Shown here one piece after another: positions 52,766 to 64,000 of a stretch of DNA of 64,000 nucleotides; positions within the stretch are counted from its first letter, which is position 1, and each line of letters starts with the position of its first letter. The notes beneath the pieces are model-generated. The model was not told the origin of the DNA. It was given only the letters and a program-made list of their open reading frames with translations, and searched no databases. The position numbers were made by a program, and so were the translations under genes. Origin of the DNA: Plecoglossus altivelis (Eukaryota > Chordata > Actinopteri > Osmeriformes > Plecoglossidae); assembly GCA_036571765.1 (NCBI GenBank), contig BROE01000019.1:6007443-6071442 (forward strand), written 5' to 3'.

Positions 52766-54214
52766 GTGAGTGAAACTTTCGGGCATATGGCACACTGGAA
52801 TTGACACTGTCATTTGTCATTTTATATGTTTGTCAACATATTTGAACAGATCGACAGATTACAACGTAGAATTCAACACATGGACAACAAATATTTGCAC
52901 GTTCACACGCGCTGTTCCACCACTGAGATCGCTCAAAATTTACTGTTCAGTCAATATTTTTCGTCATGTTATATTGTTTGCTAAGTCAAATTTGGACTCG
53001 CACACGCTAACGTCGAATTCACAGTAGTGTATACACACACACGTGTGGAAAAGAGTGAGAGAGACATAGTCTTAAGGAATAACATAATCTCTCTAAAATT
53101 AATATATTATCATAATCATAATGTCATCATGTAGTATGAATGGGCGTGATATTGTTGGAGTCCTATGGTTTTGTTCATCACAGGTTTACTCTGATCCCAG
53201 TGAGAAAGTAATAATCAAGACTGGATACTGTAATTGATTATTAGTTTGTTAATTAATAACTGGTGGTCGATCACTATATAGGCCTACTGCATAACCTACA
53301 GGACATCGAGATATATGTCACAATGAACATTTCAGCTCACCATTTTGAGATCGTTTGGGACCTTGCAAAAAGTGACAGTAGAGTTTACGTGCTTAATGAA
53401 AATTGTGTTTAAATGATCATGTGCATTTCTAGGAGGCCAGTACAGTGCAGTGTAGCTGGTTAGAAACCTCTTTTAGTTTTGGTTCAGCTGTTGTGGGGAG
53501 AGAAGCCATGCTTGTCACTGCTGCAACACATATTGTGGTTTAACGGCTTACAGTGCTGCACTTCAAGTGGTCTCTGTAAACATCTCCCTTGTTGTCCTCA
53601 TGCACTATACATGTTGATGAGGATGAAAGGAGGCAATTGGTTCAGATTATGTATTAGTAGCTGTCTGACTGGTTAGGCCAGTGAGTTTGTCATTTCCAAA
53701 AGATGCTTTGAGGAAACGGTGTGTTCATTTTCGTTTTTTGTTTGCAACACTTGTCACTTCTGCTTCTTGTTTTCCAGCTGACTGGCTGCCTTGTAACACT
53801 TTAACACATCACAACATCATGGTAATCACACCAAGTGCAACAAACCGGCAGTGGTGGAAGCCATTTTGACACCTCTCTAGGGCTCTAGTCATACAAGCTG
53901 AGGCTGGGGGAGACGAGGTGTCTACATGGCTACTGAGTCTATGTGTGATCAGGTCTGGTGTGGTTGCACTCTATCTTGCGTGGTGGACATGAAAGACCAG
54001 TTTCCTACCTCTCTGATGGAGAGCGCTAATGAACAGGAAGTAGCTCAGTGCTCCACAGAAGACCTGCTGCCTTCCTTGTGTTCTTTCCTCCCACACTTGC
54101 TTGGTGGCTCTCTTCAGCTCAGAAATACCCTGTCCAGCGCAGAAACAGACCCAGCATGGAACAGTTTGAACGGACGCTTGGGAGCGGACCGATAGCGGCT
54201 GGCTGTCTGAGCTC

Positions 54215-54350
54215 CAGAGTAGCTTCCCCTCCAGAGCAGCTTCCCCTCCAGAGTAGCTTCCCCTCCAGAGTAGCTTCCCCTCCAGAGTAGCTTCCCCTCC
54301 AGAGCAGCTTCCCCTCCAGAGCAGCTTCCCCTCCAGAGTAGCTTCCCCTG
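54215..54350. repeat. 17-bp minisatellite, 8 copies
   Basis: Unit cagagtagcttcccctc, with a t/c variant (agtag or agcag) among copies. Confidence 0.95.
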
Positions 54351-54860
54351 CCGCACGCTGCTCGTCCACAGCCCGTCTGACACCGCCCCAGCTTCTGCTC
54401 CCGTCTGCATCCCAACTTCTACGGTCGACAGACCGAATGTCATCACCATCTTCTTTTGTTGGAAGAAGGCCCTGCTGTTAATTATTGATGTTCTGAAATG
54501 GCAGGATGGAACAGGGACCTGACAGTGTAGCCAGAGAGGCTGACATCAATATCATTTTCAATACCGGCTTTCTTTTGTTAGATTGAAGGCAAAGAGCTCA
54601 GTTTGGAGTGGGGAGAGAGAGAGAGAGAGAGAGAGCGACGGTCGACGAGCAGTCCGACCAAAGTCTCTTCCATCTTGGATGACATCCTCTTGATGTTCCA
54701 TTTGAAGAGGCGACCGCATGTTGCCGGGGGCCGCGGCCACGTAGCCAAGCTACACCGCGCTCTTAATTGATGTGCTTGAGTCTTTCGTGCTGCTGTTCTT
54801 TAAAAAGAAAAAGAAGGGTCTTGTTAGTGTCTCGGTGACGCAGCCAGTGCCGACAGTTTC

Positions 54861-54886
54861 CCAGGAATCTATGCTGGGATTCCTGG
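54861..54886. repeat. 9-bp inverted repeat
   Basis: ccaggaatc and gattcctgg, separated by about 8 bases. Confidence 0.85.
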
Positions 54887-55282
54887 AAGCTGCAGGTATG
54901 TTTATGCAGCAACACAACCAGTGGCTATTGCTACAGGGCAGTGTTTTACATGCGGATCAACCCACATCCTTACTAGGCTTTAGGTCAAATGGATAAAAAA
55001 ACCCCATCCTATATATAAGCTATTAAAGAAAGGAAGGGAGATGCTAAGCATTGATTCTCGATGTGACTTTCTATTCACGTGCTTGAGCGTGTGTGTGTGT
55101 GCGTGTGTGCGTTGGCTGCCGTTGCGTGGAGGCCAAACAAAGGCAAGGACGGAGTGGAGAACAGTTCTGATGGATGAATCACTCAGCAGACTAACGGTCT
55201 GCAGGAGTTTAGAACTGTGAGCTTTCTGTTCTGTTTGGAGGCCAGATCTCCTCTGCCGCACGTCTGGAAAGCTGTGCGGCTC

Positions 55283-55455
55283 AGGTCTGTGTAGCTTGGG
55301 TCTGTGTAGCTCGGGTCTGTGTAGCTCGGGTCTGTGTGGCTCGGGTCTGTGTAGCTCGGGTCTGTGTGGCTCGGGTCTGTGTAGCTCGGGTCTGTGTGGC
55401 TCGGGTCTGTGTAGCTCGGGTCTGTGTAGCTCGGGTCTGTGGGCTCGGGTCTATG
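55283..55455. repeat. 15-bp minisatellite, about 11 copies
   Basis: Unit ggtctgtgtagctcg. Copies alternate between gtagc and gtggc, suggesting a 30-bp higher-order unit. Because 15 is a multiple of 3, frames stay open on both strands. Confidence 0.95.
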
Positions 55456-57189
55456 CAGCATCCATCGTCTGTTATCTTAGCTGTATGGACCTATGTGCCT
55501 CCGTCTGATTGTCCTGTCTAGCTGTCTGCCGAACACTGTGCTGTGCTTCTGTCTAAGGTTGCCTGTGTGAGGGCTGTGGGGGGCTGTGAGCCTCACGAAA
55601 ATCCACTGATCCTGTCTTTGTTCCGGTCTCCCACAGAGCCTCTCGCTCTTTTCTCTCTCTTAGAGCGCCCTCGGCTCCGAGATGGTCTGCTGCTATGAAT
55701 TATTCTATGTGCGTGCGTGCCATGGATTTTGTAAGGTGTCTATATATGTGTGTCTCAACATACGATCCTCTCCTCCTCTGGCTGTGCTACAGTGTTCAGG
55801 TAGATGGAGGTGGAGGTCTGTATTAGTTCCCAGCACGCTATGCCTGTCTGTATGGATGAAAGGCCTTTTATTAATAAAAGCATAACTATGAATGGCTCTG
55901 GGGGCGCCCAGGACTGTGAGTCAACCTCAGTAATCTTCCTGTCTATCCCCCCCATCCCCCTGTCTCTCTGTCTGCTCCACAGAAGGAGCATTGTTCAGTT
56001 TGAGGAAGTGGCTCACAAGCAAATGGATAGAGGTGCTGCAGAACCAGGTCCTCAATCACATACCTCAGGAGAAATAAGACTATGATTTGGGCCGGGAGAG
56101 GAAATGAGAACTGCAAATGAACAAAAGCAGTAGAGCAAAATGGAAGCGCAAGTACAATAGAGATAAGCACACTTCATCATGCTTTTATTGTTTATGTCTC
56201 TAGGATTTGTTCTTTAACTGGCTTCCTAAGTGCCATACCATTTGACTTCACTGGAAGATTATCTGCTATGAGCCACTTAGGCTGATAAAGATTCGAAAAC
56301 CTAACACTCATAAGTTTGCTGTAAATGTTTGCAAGATATTGTCAAACAAGGCATTGGATGAAGAGCACGCTCTGGTCCTTTTTTATTGGTCTGGCAGTGT
56401 TTGTCCAGTGATAGGAGTAGTGACGGGTGGAGGTTGTAACTGGGGATGGTGCCACGCTCCTCAAGTGTGGCTCTTGGAAGGTCAACGGCAACACGGGTGA
56501 GCTCATACAAGCGCCACTGAAAGACCAAATATGCTGTTAATCATCTGGCATTGAACTGACTTTCAGTGTCTTGGTTCTGGCTCAGTTTTCCCTCTATGAC
56601 TGGTCAAGCTCCACCCGAGTCCCTGCTTCCCCAGCGAGTCCTCCGAGTCATCGCGAATGTTGTTGTTTCCATGGCAGGTGAGCGGCAGGCTGAGTGGGCA
56701 GATGGTCTTGCTGTGTCTCTGGCCCTGTGCTCAGCCTGCAGTCTGTCTTTCTGGGAGAGTCGGGCTTCCGGAACCATCCTCCATCCCTCTGGGCTCAATC
56801 CTCCTTCTTTAGCTGTAGCTTCAGCCCAGCTGGGAAATGAAGCAGAGCTGTCTTGAAGCCGTCAAAATATAATGAACTATTTCAATTTAATTCTTTTCTG
56901 CCATGGTTGGACAGCTGAGTTATTGTGCAGATCCTTTTCCATTTGAGACTTGTGAGAGACACTGAATGTCATTATGAGAAATCGGTGTCGGTTCACTTTC
57001 ATGAAAGCATTTGCACCAGTCCACCAATGTTCCTCCTGAACCACTGCTGACCAGCACTAACAGACAAGACTGCAGTCTGTCAAAACAAACTATTCAGAGA
57101 CACAGATGGTGTTGTTCTGTTGATGGCCCACTTGGAATCATTCTTGTTATCGGGTCTGTATTTAGGATAGGCAAGGGTAGCAGTGACAG

Positions 57190-57252
57190 AGAGAGAGAGC
57201 TAGAGAGAGAGAGAGTGTGTGTGTGTGTGTGTGTGTGTGTGGGGGGGGGGGG
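57190..57252. repeat. compound (GA)n(GT)n(G)n tract
   Basis: GA repeats, then about 14 GT units, then 12 G. Confidence 0.9.
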
Positions 57253-59156
57253 TACTCTCATCCTTATGCATTAGCAGGCTTTGCCGTTTTCATGTCACCC
57301 AGTTAAGACACTGGTAGGTTGTATATTAAGTCTAACTGCCCCTGAGAGCCCAGCGAGCTGTTCTTGATGCCTGAGCGGATGTTTGTCCTTCAGACCAGCT
57401 CTGCAGTGAGGAGCCTGTAGCGTTCCAGAACAAGGAGGGAACAGGGGTGGTCAGACGCTGGCCAGGCTACAGGTGCTTCACTGGTGTTAGTCATGCCTGT
57501 AATCCCCATGGCTGCCACACGACATGTTGTTAGCCGCTCCACACATGCTAACCACAGTGTATCCTGGCAGGGATTCTCCACAGCTGACCATTACCGTGAA
57601 CTCTGTAGCTTTCACCCCACCATGATGCATTAGTCAGACAGCTAATAGGCTCAATCTGGCTGTTAGCGATGGAACGGAGCGATTTGAATCAGATAATCCG
57701 TTAGGGCAAAACAAATGGAGATATCTGCCAGTTGCAAGTTAAGAACTTGATATTGAGAGGCAGTGGTGAGTCGTGGCAAGGTTATCCCACTGTTGGTTTG
57801 CACTGTGGAGATTCCTGTGAAGTCTTGACCTGCTCATAATGGACCATGCTGTGGCTAACAAAAATCCCTTCTCTTCCTCCTTAGCTTCCTAATGCAGCGT
57901 AGGTCCGGCTGGGAATAACTTCAGTGGAAAGTGGTAACTTCAGTGGAAAGACTGTGCGTTTGTTAGCTCAGTAGACCTCGTTCTACTTCAGTTACTGCAT
58001 CAGCGCTCACCTGCTGCTAGAACTAAGGCCTGCTAGACAGGTTCTCGTCATACTTGCTGTATAGACGCACACACGCGCACACACAAACACGTAATGTGCC
58101 TCTCCGTTTTAATGGCCGCTGTCATGGCTAGGGAGTAGGGACTATGGCTCATTTGATTTCTATGGCTCAGCACAGAACACTACTCCTTCCCTATTTTAAT
58201 TGGATTTGCTTGCCTGGGTAGTTACCCAATAACTACACCCCCACACACACACAACCATCCACATCTAAAATTGTCTGTTTCCTCAAGACATGCAACTTGT
58301 TTGTTCATATCTTTTTAATGTTATACATTCAATTCTGACAACATGAATGTTTTACGAAATACACTCTGCTGTGCTGTATCCACTAGATGAAGTAAGGACC
58401 TTCCTCTTCAACCTGCCATGGGAACTACATCCCAGAATATTCCACAGTAGGCTTAGAAATCTCCTGTCTTACAGGCTAGAGGGTCTTGTTGTTGATTACT
58501 ATGAAACCTCTGACAGCCCTCCTGCAACAGTATCTTGCAACTCCACCTGCCAGGCGTTCTATCGGGGGGAGATGGGTGAGCTTCTCTAAGGCCCTGTCTA
58601 GGTCTGTCAGGACTGACCTGGAAGCCTGATGGCTGGCAGATGCTAATGCTAAAATGCTAACGCTGCTGTTACACTAACAGGAGGAGACGGTGCAGAGCCC
58701 GGTGGGACTTTGTAGCACACTGAGGGATAAAGAGTGGCACGGTGGATCAGTCCCTGTAGGTGGGATTCTACTGTGCGAGAGCAACAGATGACTCTTTTCC
58801 TGGTTCAAAAAACTCTTGGCACCTTTTGAGGAGGAGAAGATATGTCTCAGATGCTATTGTTGACATTATTGCTTTGCCCATCTTCGCTGAACTCTGCCAT
58901 CCTTGCTGCTCTCTCTCTCCTCTGCCTCTCACTCCCCGCCTCTTTTCCATCCTTTTTTTTTCTCTCCCTCCATCGAGAAAATGTTTGAAAACCTGCTGAC
59001 AAAAGGCTTTTGGACAAGTTCAGCACCAGATTTGGTTCCATGGACCGTCATCCATCATTGTGAGGGATGCTGTTCTGTTCTGTGTGGAACTGTGCTCTTG
59101 ACCTATGCTTGGCCAGATTCTCTTCAACCTCTGGATGTGATTACTCTCTTCTCTCT

Positions 59157-59159
<3 letters not shown>

Positions 59160-59206
<47 letters not shown>
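59160..59206. repeat. (CT)n microsatellite
   Basis: About 22 CT units. Confidence 0.95.
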
Positions 59207-59208
<2 letters not shown>

Positions 59209-60520
59209 TTCACTGTCTCTGTCTCTCCACTCTTCCCTCCGCCCCTGGTTTAACCCCTCTTAAAAAGTACACAGCACAGCTAGTGGCTTCCAGTGCTCAT
59301 GTGTTCTCCACCCGTCACAGACACGGGGAGTGGCTACAGTTCGGCCAACTCCACCCCTCTGACCTCATATCCACTCACCCCATGCCAGCTCATCTGGGCT
59401 GCCTGGGGAAGGGCCATTGGATAGCTGTTTACGTCAGACAGTGTAGCTGGGGGGAAGGGGGTCCTCCTGGACTTGTCTGTCCCTGACGCAAGGGACCGAA
59501 AGGGGGGTTGTCTTCCTCCTCTGAGCCCCTGAGCTCTGGATAATAAGTAAGGCTGAAACTCCAGACCATCCCTGAGTGTGAGTAGAGGAAAACAAGTCTT
59601 CCCTTTCCCTCTTCCCTCCTCTGATATCCTCCGCTGTAATCCCATACTTAGTGTCTGCGGGGTGACATTAGCTCTGGATTTGGATGGGATTCTCCCAGGG
59701 TATTTCTGTCCTTTTGTAATTGATGGATGCTTTTTGTGCCGTCTGGGCTTGCTAATTCACATGGAGTGGTCCTCCTCAGTTGTTTGTGGGGTTACGGGGG
59801 TTGCCAAGTTCAGTGTCAAGATGAGCCACTGTGTTCAGAAACCAGCCAGGTCTAATCCACCTGATTACATTAAAGAGTGCCTTGGATTACTCCCAGCATG
59901 TGTACACAGAAAACCTCCTTTTTTGAAAAGGGGTTTTGCGGTTCGGTCTACAGTATGTGTCTGCAGCCGTGTTATACAAACATGTTGTCTGTATACTCTA
60001 GCCCCTGTGCTGTTTTGTGCGTTGGTGTCAGTCATGTAGCTAAAATACAGCTAAAGATTAAGCCAGCCATGCTCAGTAATATACCTCCCATTAGTGCTAT
60101 GGGCTAAGGACATCCTGTTCCACTCACCACCTAAGCTGCTAGAGTATGTCCTAGTTATTAAACAGACACCTAGCCCGTCTCCCCGGGGCCTCTGTCTTAG
60201 CGATGTTGGCTGCTCTCTCCTCCCTGATTAGAGATATCCCTGCTCGGATCAGCCAGAGGAGCTGGTCGCACAGGAACACGGATAACTCACTGTTAGTACA
60301 CCCACTAAGGACATAGTTGGTACCCATGTCAAACAGCCAACAGGTTGAACCCTCATGGCGATGGCAGCTTTCTTTAGCCTGTGGTCAGTAAGTTTCCACA
60401 GGAAGGTACCTCACACTTGCTAAACCCACCAGGGATGACAAATTCTCTGCAGGGTTTTCCCATCTCAGCTCATCTCTCTTCTGCCTTTATTATTGTTGTA
60501 CGCCCTCACACCACCGCCCT

Positions 60521-60760
60521 CCCCTCCCTCCCTCCCTCTCTCTCTCTCTCTCTCCTCTCTCTCCCCTCTCTCTCTCCCCTCTCCCCCTTCCTCTCCTCCC
60601 CCCTCCTCACTCTCCTCGATCCCTCTACCTCCTCCCTCCTACCCCCTCCCCTCTCACCTCCTCTCTCCCTCCTCCTTCCCATCTCAGCTCTCCTCTCCCT
60701 CTCGATTCCTCTCTCCTCCCTCTCCCCATCTCTCTCTCTCTCCTGCTCCATGCTCTCTTC
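60521..60760. repeat. long polypyrimidine tract
   Basis: 240 bases of CT/CCT-rich sequence with few purines on the + strand. Confidence 0.9.
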
Positions 60761-61692
60761 TCTCTCAACCCACTCACGCTCACTCCCTCAGACACTCACC
60801 TCCTCCACGCTATCACTACCCCCCCCCCCCACACACCCCCAACACCCTCACGCGGGCGACCACACACACGACCACATTTTCCCTGTCCATCCCCTCCCCA
60901 CGGCACATCAGCTCCTAGTGTGTCACCATCGCATCCTGACCGAAACGAAACATGACAGATGAGACGGCCCAGCAGACCAGAACCAAGCTGCGGGCCCAGG
61001 AGGGGAGCGGCAGAGGGCACAGCCAGCCTCCCCTGTCTGATACCCAGCTCTTGTTTCAGAGCCAGCGGGCCCCTGGTGTGGGGCCACGGTGGGAACACAG
61101 TTTGGAAAGCCTCCTCTGTTGCGTTGGGGTGTTATTCTGAGGCATTTGGTAGATTGCTTTATGAGCTACAAACTCCTTTCATGACTTCCGGTCCCTGTAA
61201 CTTTCTACCATTTGGAACAAAAGTGGATATTATCCTCTTATGGATTGCTTCTCATTCTTGACATTTGTCCTTTGAAGAGATTCGGCGAAAATCCTTTCGG
61301 ATTGTTTTTTGTGTGTTTTTTTTTTGGACTGTTGAAATAAAGAGTTGGCAGCGCGCCTGCTCTTTGTGCTGAGGCTAAATAGAGGCATCGGGGCTATGAA
61401 GTAGGCACGCATGTGTTGGTGCTAGCTCCTCTACGGCTCCTGGGGCTGCTATTGACATTTTCACTGCTGGAGTCGGGCTGGCCCATGGAATGCAGATTGG
61501 CCAAGTGTTAGATAAAGGTAGACGTCAGCGGAGCGGCAATAAATGTTGTGTGTTTGAAAGGTCTGTGCAGGTTCCAAATGCATGGGTCTGGCTGGACGTT
61601 TTAAACTGCGGTACAGCCGTCTTTTCTATTGTCTCTGTTAAATGCCTGACATTTAGTTTATTGTGTCAAGTTTACTGGGAGGGAAATTGTCT

Positions 61693-61696
<4 letters not shown>

Positions 61697-61738
<42 letters not shown>
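61697..61738. repeat. (GT)n microsatellite
   Basis: About 20 GT units. Confidence 0.95.
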
Positions 61739-61740
<2 letters not shown>

Positions 61741-61975
61741 GTTTCATTCTGTCTTATCTATTTATCCATAACCTTTACTAAACCATCCACCTTTGAACAG
61801 GTTTCCACCGAGTTCCCACGGTTACCATACTCGATAGAAGCTGAAGTTTAATTACATTTGACTGGAATCTACAACAACAAAACATCTTTGCTCATGAAAA
61901 CGGTAGCGAACAGAGAATGCATCCAAATGTATTTCATTATCTCCTGTGAATTGGCTTGTTCTCTGTTCCTTTCAG

Positions 61976-62024
61976 ATTCCAGTGATCCCAGTGAAACAGA
62001 AAGCCCTGAGGCCTTCAGATCGAG
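61976..62024 (+). other. candidate 49-base exon, unidentified
   Basis: Excellent acceptor (ctctgttcctttcag) and donor (gtaaga). Two frames are open: SSDPSETESPEAFRS and IPVIPVKQKALRPSDR. I do not recognise either. It could belong to a gene starting near 52.7 kb and continuing beyond the window. Confidence 0.35.
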
Positions 62025-62580
62025 GTAAGATCATCTACTGATCGTGCTGTCATCCAACACTCTGAGTAACACACAATGCTAACTCCAAACGTCAGTCAGT
62101 CATTCAGGGATTCTGTACACACGCGTGTGGACGGCAGATTACATTGAGCATTGTGTGTGAATCAAGAGTCCGATTTAGTGTTTACTGTACATTCTCCTTT
62201 CTATTTAAAGGTGTTCATGAAAACGAGCACTCTCCAAATCTTCAGAACCATTTTATCAGGCTAAAGACAACTGTGTGAGACACACTGAATGAAAAGTAAA
62301 GGGGCCTTAAATAATGGTTGGACTTAAGCCTGCACCACAATCCTATCAGGGATTTATGGATAGATATAGCAGTGCCCACTTACTGGGTTTAACTGGTCTC
62401 CGTGCAACCGTGAATCCACACAGACTCACACAGGCGCACTCTCAAACACTTGCATGTGCATACACACACATGCGTGCCCACACGCACACGGACACAGTAT
62501 GTTGTCCATCAATGTGAGCTTTGTTCCGCTTCAAGAGCCTGTCAATAAGCATCAGGGCCTTCTCTGAAGACCCTGCTATA

Positions 62581-62632
62581 ACAGGCAGCCAGAACAGGCA
62601 GCCACGATAGGCAGCCACGACAGGCAGCCACT
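62581..62632. repeat. 13-bp tandem repeat, 4 copies
   Basis: Unit acaggcagccacg with small changes. Confidence 0.95.
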
Positions 62633-63012
62633 CTGCTCCTGGTAATGCCTACGAGAATGTAGCACCAGAATCTTGCTTGCACCAGTCATTGCTAATTCAT
62701 CACCAGCAGATCAAGAAGGGCAGATATCTGCTGATGATGCTAATTAAGTTCCTCTTGAGCCTTTTTCATCTGGTCGACAGTCGTTGTTTTGATTGAATTG
62801 AACCTGTTGTGCTGTGTGAAAGAGGGAAGCAGGCTCTGTTCATCATGACACATACAGTCCATGTTCCTGTCCACCCACCCTCAGAATGTAATGTCTAGCC
62901 CCAGGCATGGTGCTGGAGGAGGGAGACGGACCGGAGGAGGATGGCATGCTCGGTGCTGATCCACCTCCCAGTACTTCTGCTCTGTCTTATCTACACTGTG
63001 GTTATGACTAAA

Positions 63013-63520
63013 AAGTGAGAGAGAGGGTCGGAGACAGATAGAGGGGGTTAGAGTGGGAAAGTGAGAAGGATAGAGAGAGAGTTAGAGTTAGAGACAGAGA
63101 GAGGGGGGGAGAGTAGTATAGATAGATACAGAAAGGGGGAGGGTTGGAGAGAGAGAGAGGGGAAGGGGTGGAGACAGAGAGTGGGAGAGTAATAGAGATA
63201 GAGAGAGTGGGAGAGTTGGAGACAGAGAGAGAGAGTGGGAGAGCAATAGAGAGAGAGTGATTGTGTGTTGGAGAGAGAGAGGAAGAGCAACAAAGATGGA
63301 GCGGGAAAGTGAAAGACAGAGAGACAGAGGGAGTGATAGAGAGAGAGAGGCTTATAGACGGAGAGAGAGAGGCTTATAGACAGAGAGAGGCTTATAGACA
63401 GAGAGAGAGAGCAAGAGAGAGCAAGAGAGAGAGAGAGAGAGAAAGTTGGAGACCGAAAGAAAGTTGAAGACCGAAAGAAAGTTGGAGACAGAGTGATAGA
63501 GAGAGAGCGAGTGGGAGAGT

Positions 63521-63555
<35 letters not shown>
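63013..63555. repeat. GA-rich complex repeat region
   Basis: Over 500 bases of GA-rich sequence with sub-repeats such as gagagaggcttatagac (three copies at about 63342-63400) and gaccgaaagaaagttg. Confidence 0.9.
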
Positions 63556-63557
<2 letters not shown>

Positions 63558-63937
63558 AGATGGCATAGCGTAGGCAGCCAGCATGGATTCTCTTGCTTCA
63601 CTGTAATTCCTCACAGCACCGTTTGATTGTTAATTGAGCCTGCTGCGTTTTCTCCGAGAGCTATGACCAGTTCACTTCGGCAAGGTCACAAGATAGTGTT
63701 TCAGTTGTGGGTGCTGAGAACTGAAGGTAGGAGGTTTTCAGCCCACTGGTGAATAAACACTCATCTACAGACACATAGATGTGCTCAAGGACTAAGCAAT
63801 GTATAGGAGACACGGACAAGCAAGACACCCTTTGCCACTTCGATCACAGGCATTAGACTACCAAGTTGGACATATGTGGATGTGAAAGGTGTTGTGCGCG
63901 CGTGCGTGCGTGTTACCAAGGGTGCGGGGTATAGCCT

Positions 63938-64000
63938 CTGTGCTGTGTTCAGGGGTGTCCCTGTGCTGTGTTCAGGGGTGTCCCTGTGCTGTGTTCAGGG
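63938..64000. repeat. 23-bp tandem repeat cut by the window edge
   Basis: Two full copies and a partial third of ctgtgctgtgttcaggggtg plus tcc. The array continues past the window. Confidence 0.95.

Larger units (their letters stand above)
52766..61975. other. downstream flank or intron of an unrecognised gene
   Basis: 9.2 kb with several minisatellites, an inverted repeat and microsatellites. No coding exon could be established. Confidence 0.5.
62025..64000. other. downstream flank, no gene recognised
   Basis: Contains a 13-bp repeat, a long GA-rich region and a 23-bp repeat at the window edge. Confidence 0.5.

Noticed and set aside
55283..55455. CRISPR-like regular array
   Set aside because: Copies are contiguous with no unique spacers, and the DNA is vertebrate; it is a minisatellite.
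55980..56078. Possible terminal exon after a good pyrimidine tract, ending in TAA
   Set aside because: Only about 32 codons, no partner exon, no polyA signal nearby, and no recognised protein.

Overview
The window is nuclear DNA from a vertebrate, most likely a ray-finned (teleost) fish. One gene is certain: atp2a3, encoding SERCA3, the endoplasmic-reticulum Ca2+-transporting P-type ATPase. I assembled it on the + strand from 21 coding exons between 15201 and 47318. All 20 introns are GT-AG and every reading phase matches, giving a continuous 1004-residue protein of normal family length. The fish assignment rests on the dense (GT)n, (GA)n and (CT)n microsatellites, a SINE/LINE-like tail ending in TTTGA repeats at 38205-38298, a teleost-style retroelement 3' end at 36785-37083, and a protein that is SERCA3-like but clearly not mammalian. 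It is an inference from the sequence alone.

Layout. 1-14880: upstream flank with no recognised gene, rich in microsatellites and minisatellites, with a few CpG-dense or open patches of unknown meaning. 14880-15200: probable atp2a3 promoter and 5' UTR. 15201-47318: atp2a3. Exon 1 is separated by an 8.8 kb intron (holding a 470-base assembly gap) from an 18-base microexon. Exons 3-5 are widely spaced, exons 6-8 are clustered near 33.4-34.4 kb, and exons 9-21 lie in 38.4-47.3 kb. 47319 to about 49935: 3' UTR with two candidate polyadenylation signals. 49936-64000: downstream flank, with a possible promoter and non-coding first exon at 52.6-52.8 kb, one well-bounded candidate exon at 61976-62024, and many tandem repeats.

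The protein carries every catalytic landmark of a working Ca2+ pump: the TGES actuator loop, PEGL with Glu309 in M4, the phosphorylated Asp351 in DKTGT, the nucleotide-binding Phe487 and Lys512, TGDGVNDAP in the P domain, and the Ca2+-site residues of M5, M6 and M8. Isoform 3 is chosen over 1 and 2 from several diagnostic stretches (GAPESVIERC, AILGLPEAL, ESRYPTTMALS, LLDEALKYISRNH).

I found no convincing new biological system. The most useful leads are a possible intron-retention alternative C-terminus with its own AATAAA, (GT)n tracts abutting three splice sites, a symmetric candidate cassette exon in intron 8, a perfect 12-bp hairpin between G-runs in intron 5, and hints of an unrecognised downstream gene.
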